64,000 nucleotides of DNA from Putridiphycobacter sp965230485 (GTDB taxonomy: Bacteria; Bacteroidota; Bacteroidia; Flavobacteriales_D; Crocinitomicaceae), in the NCBI GenBank assembly GCA_965230485.1, contig CBDDLA010000001.1:620001-684000 (forward strand), written 5' to 3'. Both the position numbers and the translations under genes were made by a program. Positions within the stretch are counted from its first letter, which is position 1, and each line of letters opens with the position of its first letter. Positions 35,208 to 45,014 of this stretch are shown here, piece by piece. The notes beneath the pieces are model-generated. The model was given only the letters and a program-made list of their open reading frames with translations, searched no databases and was not told the origin of the DNA.

Positions 35208-37967
35208 ATGTTAGAGCAACCATTTTATAAGAAGCTTGTCCTGATTATTTTAATCATTAATGGACTGTGCTTAAATGGCTATGCTCAATGTCCTTACGTG
35301 TTGCTAAACGAAACCTTTGATACTGGACCTGTAACCGGCGTTGTGCCTGGAACTATTTTTGGCAATGGTAGTTTTGCCTCAGCAACTTATGACTTTAATG
35401 GTACTGCTCATGGCTGGTTCAATATAATAAACGGTTTAAATAATGTAGATGTATATGATAGGCATATTGATGCTTGCATTGGCGCCGAAATTGAGGTCTC
35501 TATTCTCATTCGAAGAGGTAACGGTGGACCAAATGTGAATGTTGACTTAATTGTTGAGGATGATCTTGGGGCACAATTGACAAGTGTCAACTTAAATCTG
35601 TCGAATACCATGTATGAACTGCATACATTAAACTTTACATTATTGACATCAAATGGATTTAATTTTATCATTCATTCAAATACTGCAGGATCTTCTGCAG
35701 GTGGAGACATTGTAACAGAAAACTTAGTCATTACCTCAGATGACAATGTATTACCAACAGCTTCTAATCCGGCACCGTTAAGTGTTGAATGCATTACAGA
35801 TGCCCCCATAGATCCAACAGTGGTGATTGACGAAGCGGACAATTGTACTGTTTTCCCCGTTGTTGCATTTGTATCGGATGTTTCTGACGGCGGACTATGT
35901 CCTGAAATTGTAACCAGAACTTATTCAGTAACTGACACCTGTGGAAATGCCATAACTGTATCACATGACATTACAATTAATGATGTCACTCCACCTACCG
36001 CTTCCAATCCAATAACCACTTTAGTAGATTGTATCGCCAACTTGCCTCCACCTGATCCAACTGTGGTGATTGACGAAGCTGATAATTGTACTGTATTTCC
36101 TGTGGTAGCATTCGTTTCAGAAGCTTCTAATGGTGGTTTCTGTCCAGAAATCATCACTAGGATCTATTCAGTTACGGACACTTGTGGAAATACGATTAAT
36201 GTAACACATACCATAAATGTATTTGATTTGATTAATCCAACGGCCTCAACCCCATTGCCTATTACTGTTGAATGTATTGAAGACGTTCCTCCTCCAGATA
36301 TTCTAATAATAAACGACGAAGCTGATAATTGCACAGTACTTCCTGTGGTAGCATTTGTTTCAGATGTTTCTGACGGGGCAACCTGTCCTGAGACGATTAC
36401 GAGAACGTACTCTGTAACTGATAGCTGTGGAAATGTGCTTAATGTCGCACAAACAATTACAGTAAACGATATTACACCCCCCACTGCATCAAACCCTCCG
36501 CCGGTAACAGCCGAATGTATTGCTGAAGTACCTGTTGATCCGTCAGTTGTAAATGATGAAGCGGATAATTGTACTTCAGTTCCGATTGTAGCTTTTGTCT
36601 CAGATGTTTCTGATGGAAATACTTGCCCTGAAACAATAACAAGAACTTATTCCGTCACTGATAGTTGTGGCAATTTTATTAATGTAACTCAAGTTATTAC
36701 CTTGAATGACATTACCAATCCTACTGCATCAAACCCTCCAGATATTGTTGTAGACTGCACGTTAGATGTTCCTGCTCCAGACCCTACGGTAGTTGTAGAT
36801 GCAGCAGACAACTGTTCTGTTCCAGTTGTCGCCTTTGTATCTGATGTTACTGATGGAAATACTTGTAGTTCTGAGACGTTGACAAGAACCTATTCTGTTA
36901 CTGATGACTGTGGCAACAGTATTAATGTTACCCAATCCATTATTATTCAAGCCACTACTCCAAATATTGATGCAGGAATAGATCAAGATGGATGCGAAGG
37001 CACTGAAGTTGTATTAACAGCCATTAATCCAGATGGAGCAGTTATATCATGGGATCCAGCCATAACAGACGGTACCCCCTTTTTATTGCCAGTAGGTTCA
37101 TCTAGTTATACAGTAACGGCTTCAATTTGTGCAGGTGAATGCACAGCTACTGACGACGTTACAATTAATATCAATCCAACACCTATTATTAGTTTTATTG
37201 CAGATGACGTATCAGGTTGTACTTCTGAAACAATAAATTTTACCAATAATTCTACCGAAACCTTTGAATGCAATTGGGAGTTTGGAGATGGTAATACCTC
37301 AAACGTATGTAATCCTGTTTCTCATGCATACAGGGATTCCGGAAGTTTTGATGTGACTTTAGAAGTCATATCAGAAGAAGGATGTTCAGCTGTTGAGACC
37401 TATACAGAATATATTATTATTAATTCTAGCCCTATTGCAGACTTCAGCTACGGACCTGATGATATAGATGCCTTTAATACGTTAGTTGAATTCACTAATG
37501 AATCATTATTTTCGACTGTTTACGAATGGGATTTTGGGGATGACTCTCCGCTCTCTGCTGCTGACGATCCAAATCATTTGTATCCTGAAGAGGTAGGTGG
37601 AGATTATTTGGTCACACTTACCGCTACAAATGATGCAAACTGTACCAATACCATTCAAAGGGTTGTTACCATTGATGAAGTATTAATTTATTATGTTCCG
37701 AATACATTTACACCTGGACAAGCTAATATCAATAATGATTTCAAACCCGTATTTTTCTCAGGTTTTGATGTCTACGATTACCATTTATTAATATTCAATA
37801 GATGGGGAGAAATAGTATTTGAATCCTTTGATGCTGAAGAAGGTTGGGACGGTACTTATAATAATCAGCCATGTCCAATAGCCGCATATGTTTGGCGAAT
37901 AGATTTTGGTGTCACTCAATCGAGAGAGGTTTTTACAGAAAGTGGTCATGTGACCTTACTTAAATAA
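35208..37967 (+). CDS. T9SS type B (gliding motility-associated) repeat protein with HYR-like and PKD domains
   Basis: This 919-residue exported protein has a signal peptide (LVLIILIINGLCLNGYAQ), an N-terminal jelly-roll-like region (about 25-180), and five tandem cysteine-bearing HYR-like repeats of 80-81 residues (about 183-583). An Ig-like stretch and two PKD-type domains follow (WEFGDGNTS near 686, WDFGDDSPL near 773). A CHU_C / T9SS type B sorting domain (YVPNTFTPGQANINNDF, FNRWGEIVFES, GWDGTYNNQPCP) ends at 919. Type B domains mark proteins exported and surface-anchored by the type IX system, often adhesins. The repeats are almost identical to each other at both DNA and protein level, suggesting recent duplication or conversion. 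Confidence 0.9.
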   Translation: MLEQPFYKKLVLIILIINGLCLNGYAQCPYVLLNETFDTGPVTGVVPGTIFGNGSFASATYDFNGTAHGWFNIINGLNNVDVYDRHIDACIGAEIEVSILIRRGNGGPNVNVDLIVEDDLGAQLTSVNLNLSNTMYELHTLNFTLLTSNGFNFIIHSNTAGSSAGGDIVTENLVITSDDNVLPTASNPAPLSVECITDAPIDPTVVIDEADNCTVFPVVAFVSDVSDGGLCPEIVTRTYSVTDTCGNAITVSHDITINDVTPPTASNPITTLVDCIANLPPPDPTVVIDEADNCTVFPVVAFVSEASNGGFCPEIITRIYSVTDTCGNTINVTHTINVFDLINPTASTPLPITVECIEDVPPPDILIINDEADNCTVLPVVAFVSDVSDGATCPETITRTYSVTDSCGNVLNVAQTITVNDITPPTASNPPPVTAECIAEVPVDPSVVNDEADNCTSVPIVAFVSDVSDGNTCPETITRTYSVTDSCGNFINVTQVITLNDITNPTASNPPDIVVDCTLDVPAPDPTVVVDAADNCSVPVVAFVSDVTDGNTCSSETLTRTYSVTDDCGNSINVTQSIIIQATTPNIDAGIDQDGCEGTEVVLTAINPDGAVISWDPAITDGTPFLLPVGSSSYTVTASICAGECTATDDVTININPTPIISFIADDVSGCTSETINFTNNSTETFECNWEFGDGNTSNVCNPVSHAYRDSGSFDVTLEVISEEGCSAVETYTEYIIINSSPIADFSYGPDDIDAFNTLVEFTNESLFSTVYEWDFGDDSPLSAADDPNHLYPEEVGGDYLVTLTATNDANCTNTIQRVVTIDEVLIYYVPNTFTPGQANINNDFKPVFFSGFDVYDYHLLIFNRWGEIVFESFDAEEGWDGTYNNQPCPIAAYVWRIDFGVTQSREVFTESGHVTLLK
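35754..36956 (+). repeat. Five tandem in-gene repeats of 240-243 bp
   Basis: Units start at 35754, 35994, 36237, 36480 and 36720, with steps of 240, 243, 243 and 240 bp. Each encodes PTASNPxxxxVEC, then DEADNCT, VVAFVSDVSDG and TRTYSVTDxCGN. The cysteines at matching positions could form one disulfide per unit. Confidence 0.92.
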
Positions 37968-38050
37968 TTTTTTTGTTAAGAATCAAGCGTTTACTCGATT
38001 TTTTTTATCGATTGTCAGTATTTTTTTTTTAGTAGATGGAGTTTTTAGCA

Positions 38051-38058
38051 TATATTTG
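38051..38058 (+). promoter_or_regulatory. Candidate promoter -7 box for the 777-residue T9SS protein
   Basis: TATATTTG matches TAnnTTTG, 44 nt before the ATG at 38103. Confidence 0.45.
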
Positions 38059-38102
38059 TATCGATTTTTAATTGGCCCAACTCAAAATCTTAATTCATAC
38101 TC

Positions 38103-40436
38103 ATGAAGTCAAAATTTTTTTTAGGATTCTTTGTACTTCTTTTTATTAATCTGTCGGGCAGATCGCAAACAACTATTTGGAGCGAAAATTTCTCTACTAA
38201 TTCAAATAATGACTTTACAGGAAATGATAATAACCTTCCTTCAGGATCTGATTGGACCACATCATGCCCTACCTGCAATAGAACAAACGAATTTCGAGTT
38301 GAGGGTGGTGAATTTCGAGTAGAAAATACTGATGAAATAGCAACATGGACATCAGAATTAATATCTATTTCAGGATATGTTAATGTAGGTGCTACAATTG
38401 ATGTTGATATGAATGACAATCAATTTGATGCTACAGATTGTATTACTATTTCATATATTTTAGATTCAGATCCAACTACACAATTCCCAACAAATGGTAA
38501 CCTTTGTGATGATGGTTCTGATCCAACCGTAGCATCAGTATCTGGACTTACTGGTAATACAATTCGAATTATTATTGAGGCCATCACCAATGAAACTAAT
38601 GAAGATCTCCATTTCGACAATATTGAAGTTTTTGGTGATGTAGCACCTGGAGTTACCGGACCCGGAGGTGTTCAAGCAATTGATGGCGCTTCTGAATTAC
38701 AATTATGGTTGGTTGCCGACACTAATTGTTATACAGATGCTGGTATTACCCAAGCCACAAACAATGATGATATTCAACAATGGAATGATTTATCGGGCTT
38801 TAATAACCACGCCATTCAAACTATTGGGACTGTCAAACCATCACTTTCTACTAATCAATTAAATGGATTTTCATCATTAACATTTAATGATAATGACGAA
38901 AGAATGCTTGCAGCAGGACTTTCAACAAGCGACGAAGCAACACTTTTTGTAGTAGTTAGACATACAAGTTTATTGAACGTTAATGATGGCATCATTCATG
39001 CTGCTCCATCTGGTAGCGCATTTTCTACATCTGGTTCGTCAAAAACTATTGGGATGTGGACACAAGTCGCTGATAACCAAATTTGGGGTCGTGGTGTGCA
39101 ATCAAATAATAGCATAAGAAGTTTGCCGTCTAATACTGCACTTTCGCTTAATCAGTTTTACGTCATATCTCAAAACTATGATGGGACCAATATTAGTCAA
39201 TATGTTGATGGCACTTTAGCAGGTTCTACTACTTATGATGGCACACTAAATAGCTGGACGGATTTTGGCATTGGTAGACAAGGTAATGAGTCATTAAATG
39301 GAGATATCGCAGAAATCATTGTGCATACAAGTTCAGTTAATTCAGCTCAAAAGATAATTATAGAAAATTATTTAGCCGCAAAGTATGACCTTTCTCTAAC
39401 GACTAGTGATTTATATGATGAGGATGATAATGGAAATTATGATTTTGAAGTCGCCGGCATTGGAAGAGTAGATGCGTCGAATATTCATAATGATGCTCAA
39501 GGAACAAGCATTGTTAGAATATTAAATCCAACCGATTTAGGAAACGACGAATTTTTAATTTGGGGACATGATAATGGTACCTTAAGTGCTACTAATTCAA
39601 GCGATATACCAGCCACAATAGTTGCTAGGTTTGATAGAGTATGGAGGGTAAGTGAAAGAAATGCTGCCAACTCAGCAAGCGTAGATGTTGGGAGTGTAGA
39701 TTTAAGGTGGGACTTGTCTAGTTTTTCATCCATAAATGTTGCTGACTTAAGACTATTAATTGACGTGAATAATAATGGTAATTTCAATGATGAAGTACCA
39801 ATATCAGGCGCAACGGATTTGGGTAGTGGCATATATGCTTTTACAGGCGTAAGCGCACTAGCTGATAATAGAAGATTTACTTTAGCAACAGCAAGTACTT
39901 CTACCCCTCTTCCTATTGAATTGACCAGTTTTAATGCTAGATTAAAATCGAAAAAAGTTATTCTGGATTGGGAAACGGCCTCTGAGTTAAACAACGACTT
40001 TTTTACATTGGAAAGATCCGCAAACGGAAAAGATTGGGAAGAAATAATCATTATAAATGGTGCCGGAAATTCAACAGTTGTGAATTCGTACTTTCATATC
40101 GATTTTTATCCGTTACCAAATATCTCGTATTATAGACTCAAGCAAACTGATTTTAATGGTGAATATTCATACTCTGATGTTAAATCGATTAATAATACCA
40201 ATTATCAAGGAAATGTATCGGTTTACCCTAATCCTGTAGAAAGTACCATTTATATTGAAGGAAGTGATTTGGAGTTAAGTACCATTAGAATTTTTAATAC
40301 GCTTGGTCAGAACATCACTCATCAGCTTGACATAGCATCCTCTGGTCAATTTAAGGCAATTAATTTATCAAACTTGAATTCTGGTATTTATTATGTTACA
40401 ACACTATCAACGAGTCACAAATTAATCAAAGAATAA
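38103..40436 (+). CDS. T9SS type A surface protein with LamG-like domain
   Basis: This 777-residue exported protein starts with a signal peptide (FFLGFFVLLFINLSGRSQ). The first 180 residues look like a jelly-roll (WSENFSTNSNNDFTG). Residues about 195-440 form a LamG/concanavalin-like module (LWLVADTNCYTDAG, QQWNDLSGFNNHAIQT, GDIAEIIVHTSSVNSAQKI). A conserved segment follows (FEVAGIGRVDASNIHNDAQG, NDEFLIWGHDNG), common in Bacteroidota surface proteins. The end, FYPLPNISYYRLKQTDFNG and VYPNPVESTIYIEG, is a type A T9SS sorting domain. Likely a surface adhesin or binding protein; ligand unknown. It shares this layout with the convergent 1445-residue protein. Confidence 0.88.
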   Translation: MKSKFFLGFFVLLFINLSGRSQTTIWSENFSTNSNNDFTGNDNNLPSGSDWTTSCPTCNRTNEFRVEGGEFRVENTDEIATWTSELISISGYVNVGATIDVDMNDNQFDATDCITISYILDSDPTTQFPTNGNLCDDGSDPTVASVSGLTGNTIRIIIEAITNETNEDLHFDNIEVFGDVAPGVTGPGGVQAIDGASELQLWLVADTNCYTDAGITQATNNDDIQQWNDLSGFNNHAIQTIGTVKPSLSTNQLNGFSSLTFNDNDERMLAAGLSTSDEATLFVVVRHTSLLNVNDGIIHAAPSGSAFSTSGSSKTIGMWTQVADNQIWGRGVQSNNSIRSLPSNTALSLNQFYVISQNYDGTNISQYVDGTLAGSTTYDGTLNSWTDFGIGRQGNESLNGDIAEIIVHTSSVNSAQKIIIENYLAAKYDLSLTTSDLYDEDDNGNYDFEVAGIGRVDASNIHNDAQGTSIVRILNPTDLGNDEFLIWGHDNGTLSATNSSDIPATIVARFDRVWRVSERNAANSASVDVGSVDLRWDLSSFSSINVADLRLLIDVNNNGNFNDEVPISGATDLGSGIYAFTGVSALADNRRFTLATASTSTPLPIELTSFNARLKSKKVILDWETASELNNDFFTLERSANGKDWEEIIIINGAGNSTVVNSYFHIDFYPLPNISYYRLKQTDFNGEYSYSDVKSINNTNYQGNVSVYPNPVESTIYIEGSDLELSTIRIFNTLGQNITHQLDIASSGQFKAINLSNLNSGIYYVTTLSTSHKLIKE

Positions 40437-40495
40437 ACAACCGTACCAAGTAGATCAATTACCAGAAATAAATCAAAGTTGGATGCTTTAAAAGA

Positions 40496-43400
40496 TTATT
40501 GAATTACAAATTTCTTTATCACTTTTTCGTTGAAAGAGGTAGCGCTTAGATAATATAATCCGGACCTTAAACTTTCAGTGTTAATTTCCCACACTCCTCC
40601 TACTTTTTTCATTTCAAGTGGCATAACTCTTCCACCAGAATCGTAAACTAAGATTTGATAATTGTCAATTGATGGTACTTCAACAAATATTTCGTTTTTA
40701 GCTGGATTCGGATAGAGCCTTAAGCTAAATTTATTAATAAGAACAGTTTCAATTTCTGAATATTTAAATTGACCATCAAAATCGGTTTGCTTGAGTCTGT
40801 AATAGGAAAGCCCTGGAAAAGGGTTTTCATCCGTATATTCATAGTGAATATTTGCAGAGCTATTGCCGGCACCATCTACCCTGGCTAATTCAATAAAATC
40901 CAGTCCGTTTCGACTTTTTTCAATTGTAAAGAAGTCATTATTCATTTCAGAAGCAGTTTCCCAGTTTAACAACACTTTGTCTTGAATTGGCTTTGCAGTG
41001 AATTTTGTTAAATCAATTGGCAATGGAAATGTGCTAAATTTACTTCCAACTGTAAACCAAACGTCATTACTTAGGTTAACATCAGTAAAAGTGAGACTGC
41101 CAGATACAGGACTATAAGTTCTGCCAGTTTCTATTTGAGTAGCATTTGAAAAATCACCATCATCATTATCGATTAAAAGCACTAAATCATCTTCAACAAA
41201 AGACCCAAAATTAGTCAATACTGACAAGTCCCATATGAGTGTTACCGTGCCTACATCACCACCTAGTTCACTGGCTTTCCATACCCTATGAAGTCGATTA
41301 TTAATATTTGGGATCAATTCAATATAGGGTAATAACCCCATTGTTAAAGAAGCACCATCATGTCCCCACATTAAATAATCTCCGACGTCTAAATCGTTCG
41401 GACTGTTAATTCTTAACATTCCGGTACCTTTTGAATCAGAATGGTTATCGTCTGAACTAAATTGACCAATACCAGCAATTTCATTTTCATGAGTGGTAGC
41501 AAATGTATTGCTATATTTCTGTCCCCCTGCAGCAAGCGGTCTGTCATACTTCACGGCCATGTGATTTTCAACAATTATTCTTCTAGTGGTATTATAAGGC
41601 GCATCACTGAAATGAACCAACTCCAAAATTGAACCTGTAAACGGATTAGACGCTGTTGTATTATCGTGATATTTTGTCGAACCTATCACATCTCCTAAAC
41701 CGCCATTATCGCCGTGGGAATAGAGTCTTGGTTCTTGTGTCCCTGCGACAGTTGCCAATGCTTGCGTACCGACAGAAGCCCCATTGATAAACCCTTCTAG
41801 TGTTCCACCTGTTCCACCATCTGTTTCATAAGACAATGTTACAACATAAGTTTCATTGATAGCCACTGTACCCGTTACAAAGTAAGCACCAGTAGCAGAG
41901 CCGCCACCCCATCTTGAGTTTGTACCATTGTCGTCATTGTTACTCCAAATATGAAAATAAAGTAACCCTCCATCAATATACATACATATGCCACGTGTAC
42001 TTCCCCCTTGCTCATAAATCATTTGCCGATTGGTCACATTACCACCAGTCGTAAAGGCCATAGTAATATGCTTTCGTGTATAAAACGAGTTTGTATTAAT
42101 CAAGGCATCATCCTGAATATCTAATACCTGCCCTCCATTAAAAACGAGTTCTTTCTTATTATTAGGACCATTAAAGTTCATAGTTGGCCTGTTTCCTGCA
42201 GTTGCTTGAGTGATCACTTGATTATTAGGAGATTGATCGAGAAAATCTTGAACAGCAGCACCGTCTGCATCAGGCAATTGATTCGCATCTAACCAAAACA
42301 CATTATCTACTGCCATGCCTACACCAGCTAACCCTAACCATTCAAATGTTGAATAATCTTTTATAGTGTAAGTATGCGTTAAACAAGCACCTGGTGTGCA
42401 ATTAACCGCAGAAGTTCCATCCAAAGAAAAATTAATGGTTTCATCTGATTCAGGAGTAGGATCATTGATGATGAATAATGGTAGTATTTCTAAAGTATCT
42501 CCAGGCACGAACGTCAATGTACCCGAATTGGCTATTGTATAATCAGCAGGAAAACTAGCCGTACCCGTCAATAAATTTTGGTAATCAATTTCACAAATTT
42601 GAGTTGATGGTGCTGATAATCGGACCTCAATTGATGGGTTTCCTGATGATTCTGGACCTTGAGAAGTACTAATCACGAAACAAACTTCAGGAGGTGAATC
42701 ATTATCAGCAATAGTGAGCTCATGTTCTTTTTGAGCTGCTAATACATCACAACCGATAGGGTTATATAATTCAAAAATAACGGTTTCTCCTGGTTCATCT
42801 AATAAATCCTCCAAAATGGTGACAGGCATATTAGCAGAGGTGGCACCTGAGGCAAAATTAGCTGTACCTGATACATAAGTATAGTCGGTTCCATCAGTAG
42901 CGGTTCCTGCCCCTCCTGAAACTCTTAATTGATAATCAACTGAAACTGCTGGACCTGTGTTTCCTGACCTTAATATTTGAATATTAATTCCTCCAGCAGA
43001 TTCTGCTTGGGATGAAGAGGTAATTGCAAAGCCGACTTCAGGTGTATTGTCATCATCAAAAATAGTGTAGGTATTTTGATTATTAATGCCAAGGTCTAAA
43101 CCAGCAGTTGTACCAGCGCCTAAAACTAAATTAAGCAGTAAATCCTCGGATCCTTCAGGGTCACTATCTCCCAATATATCAAATGTAATATTCGTCGTAT
43201 AATTCCCAGTGGATACTGTAATTGGCCCTCCAAGTGGCACAAAATTGAAATAATCTACACCTGGAGGTGGTCCAGCACCAGCAACAGCAGTGACATTAGA
43301 AAAATTATAATCGACTGAAACGTCTGTGACCGGACGATAATTTAATTCCACTTCAACACTCACCGTATTATCGTTTCCAACTGGGGTATTTTCAAATCCA

Positions 43401-44833
43401 AAATCATTCGTATTAGTAAACTGGATAGCAGGATCAACAACCGCAAATGTAATATACGATCCATCTGGAATAGGTTCAGTTGTTTCATAAATACCCCCGC
43501 CTAAATCAGTCATCTCAATCAATTCAACGTTTGAGGAATTAAAATCAGATACTGCACCGCCACTTTTGTCGATTGCTAAACATAATTTGGTATAATTTGT
43601 TGGTAATGCGGGTAACTCGGCAGTAGCATCCACTGTAAATCTAATATCACCGCAATTTCCTGTATGGTCTGCTTTCCATTCACGCGCTATTCTCAAAGTT
43701 CTCACACCAAGATTAGGGGCATCTGTCACCGTCCAGCTTGCAACAGAACCACCGTCATGTCCAACTAAAAAGAACTCGTTATTCGCGTTTGCAAACTCTG
43801 CTGTGGGTCCATCAATCTGAAATACATTCCGCGCCTGACTGGTATTATGAATATTGGTTGGGCTATCAAATCGACCAATCCCAATCACTTCTAAACCATG
43901 CGTAGCCTGCCAATCGTAAAAATCATTCACTATTAAATTAGCAAAATACTTAGCGCCTAAATAGTTTTCAATGATGACCCGTTCAGCATCATTTAATATT
44001 TCTGAATACGCTATAAACTCTGCCATATCTCCCAAAAATGGTTGACCTCCTGTTTGACCATTAATAGGACCTAGTTCATTATAGGAATCACCATTAACAG
44101 CACCAAGCCCTGGAGCATCAGGGTGAGTCCACAACGAGCCGACGTTAGGTGCTGGATTACCCTCTCCTACCCCTGGATTCAATACTTGAAAATTCTGACC
44201 ATTTAAAAAACCAGATATGGTGCCAGTAATTGCTCCTTGAGGACCATCAAACACATGTGTCACAACATATGGTGTACTTGGATCAATTTGGACTCGCGTA
44301 TATGTGTAATCCCATAAAGGTGTTCCATCAGGGTCAGTAGCAATGACATCATACCCACCGAAATACAAACTATCATTTGAAATGAAAATATTTAATCCCC
44401 TCACACCACCGCCTTGCTCCCATAGCATCTGTCGGGTGGAAATATCTGTTCCTGTCCTAAAGGCTAAAAAAGTAGTTCTTTCTGTATAAGGACCAGCATT
44501 ATTAATATCATTCGACGTTAATAGCTGTAAATATTGCGCAGGTAAAAAGCGAAGTACAGGGTTTCCATTAATGGTTTCTGCTGGAGAGGATCTATAAACT
44601 GGCTGACTTGCTACATTAGCCTGCGTAGGGGTATTGACATTAACTGAAAGTGAAATATCGGGCCATGATGATACACCATCTCCATCTGACAAAGACAACT
44701 CAGCAGCATCACACCACATTTTACAATTACTATTGCCAGGCACTTCCAGTGAAACCCCACCCGGACCTCGTTGCCCAAAAGAAATCAGGCATGAGAATGT
44801 GGTCATTAAAACCACTCCTATTTGTACAAACAT
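40496..44833 (-). CDS. Large T9SS type A surface protein with two LamG-like and three Calx-beta-like domains
   Basis: This 1445-residue exported protein has two copies of the LamG-like plus GIGR...HNxxQ...GHDG module (about 35-390 and 850-1260), flanking three Calx-beta-like domains (about 480-600, 610-725 and 730-840, seen from YTYVSGTANFASGAT and ESDETINFSLDG). A type A sorting domain ends it (LRLYPNPAKNEIFVEV, SLRSGLYYLSAT). Calx-beta domains bind Ca2+, so calcium-stiffened adhesion is a reasonable inference. The start is either 44833 (MFVQIGVV) or the internal ATG at 44806 (MTTFSCLISFGQ), which gives a shorter signal peptide. It lies downstream of a two-component system on the same strand and has TAAC half-sites next to its start. 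Confidence 0.88.
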   Translation of the reverse strand: MFVQIGVVLMTTFSCLISFGQRGPGGVSLEVPGNSNCKMWCDAAELSLSDGDGVSSWPDISLSVNVNTPTQANVASQPVYRSSPAETINGNPVLRFLPAQYLQLLTSNDINNAGPYTERTTFLAFRTGTDISTRQMLWEQGGGVRGLNIFISNDSLYFGGYDVIATDPDGTPLWDYTYTRVQIDPSTPYVVTHVFDGPQGAITGTISGFLNGQNFQVLNPGVGEGNPAPNVGSLWTHPDAPGLGAVNGDSYNELGPINGQTGGQPFLGDMAEFIAYSEILNDAERVIIENYLGAKYFANLIVNDFYDWQATHGLEVIGIGRFDSPTNIHNTSQARNVFQIDGPTAEFANANNEFFLVGHDGGSVASWTVTDAPNLGVRTLRIAREWKADHTGNCGDIRFTVDATAELPALPTNYTKLCLAIDKSGGAVSDFNSSNVELIEMTDLGGGIYETTEPIPDGSYITFAVVDPAIQFTNTNDFGFENTPVGNDNTVSVEVELNYRPVTDVSVDYNFSNVTAVAGAGPPPGVDYFNFVPLGGPITVSTGNYTTNITFDILGDSDPEGSEDLLLNLVLGAGTTAGLDLGINNQNTYTIFDDDNTPEVGFAITSSSQAESAGGINIQILRSGNTGPAVSVDYQLRVSGGAGTATDGTDYTYVSGTANFASGATSANMPVTILEDLLDEPGETVIFELYNPIGCDVLAAQKEHELTIADNDSPPEVCFVISTSQGPESSGNPSIEVRLSAPSTQICEIDYQNLLTGTASFPADYTIANSGTLTFVPGDTLEILPLFIINDPTPESDETINFSLDGTSAVNCTPGACLTHTYTIKDYSTFEWLGLAGVGMAVDNVFWLDANQLPDADGAAVQDFLDQSPNNQVITQATAGNRPTMNFNGPNNKKELVFNGGQVLDIQDDALINTNSFYTRKHITMAFTTGGNVTNRQMIYEQGGSTRGICMYIDGGLLYFHIWSNNDDNGTNSRWGGGSATGAYFVTGTVAINETYVVTLSYETDGGTGGTLEGFINGASVGTQALATVAGTQEPRLYSHGDNGGLGDVIGSTKYHDNTTASNPFTGSILELVHFSDAPYNTTRRIIVENHMAVKYDRPLAAGGQKYSNTFATTHENEIAGIGQFSSDDNHSDSKGTGMLRINSPNDLDVGDYLMWGHDGASLTMGLLPYIELIPNINNRLHRVWKASELGGDVGTVTLIWDLSVLTNFGSFVEDDLVLLIDNDDGDFSNATQIETGRTYSPVSGSLTFTDVNLSNDVWFTVGSKFSTFPLPIDLTKFTAKPIQDKVLLNWETASEMNNDFFTIEKSRNGLDFIELARVDGAGNSSANIHYEYTDENPFPGLSYYRLKQTDFDGQFKYSEIETVLINKFSLRLYPNPAKNEIFVEVPSIDNYQILVYDSGGRVMPLEMKKVGGVWEINTESLRSGLYYLSATSFNEKVIKKFVIQ

Positions 44834-44847
44834 GTTATTAATCGTTA
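44834..44847 (-). promoter_or_regulatory. TAAC-N6-TAAC site abutting the large T9SS gene
   Basis: On the minus strand the sequence is TAAC, six bases, TAAC, with a 10-bp period, directly before the ATG at 44833. The same spacing occurs twice in the divergent promoter region of the adjacent two-component system. It also lies in a perfect 7-bp inverted repeat, TTATTAA-N3-TTAATAA (44835-44851). A binding site is only inferred, and chance is possible for such a short AT-rich motif. Confidence 0.35.
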
Positions 44848-44877
44848 ATAAATTCTTTCGGGGTAAAGAATCTGTTA

Positions 44878-44885
44878 CAAAATTA
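44878..44885 (-). promoter_or_regulatory. Candidate promoter -7 box for the large T9SS gene
   Basis: On the minus strand this reads TAATTTTG, matching TAnnTTTG, 44 nt before the ATG at 44833. Confidence 0.4.
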
Positions 44886-45014
44886 AATAAATTTGTTTGA
44901 TGTTAAAAGCCTAGCAAGCGACTATATTTATAAAGAAAGCTATGTTTATTTCTCAGAAAATTGCTTTTTTTTGGCATTTTATCCAATCTGAGTTCAAATA
45001 CAATTAGCTTTAAG

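Noticed and set aside
35920..36484. Two minus-strand reading frames of 78 and 106 codons inside the repeat region
   Set aside because: They recur in each repeat unit as antisense shadows of the same coding pattern.
35754..36956. CRISPR-like array
   Set aside because: The repeats are 240-243 bp, in frame and code for HYR-like protein units; there are no short repeats with unique spacers.
37968..38050. Terminator after the 919-residue T9SS gene
   Set aside because: The TCGAT/ATCGA inverted repeat has a 5-bp stem with an all-T loop and no proper T tail, too weak to call.
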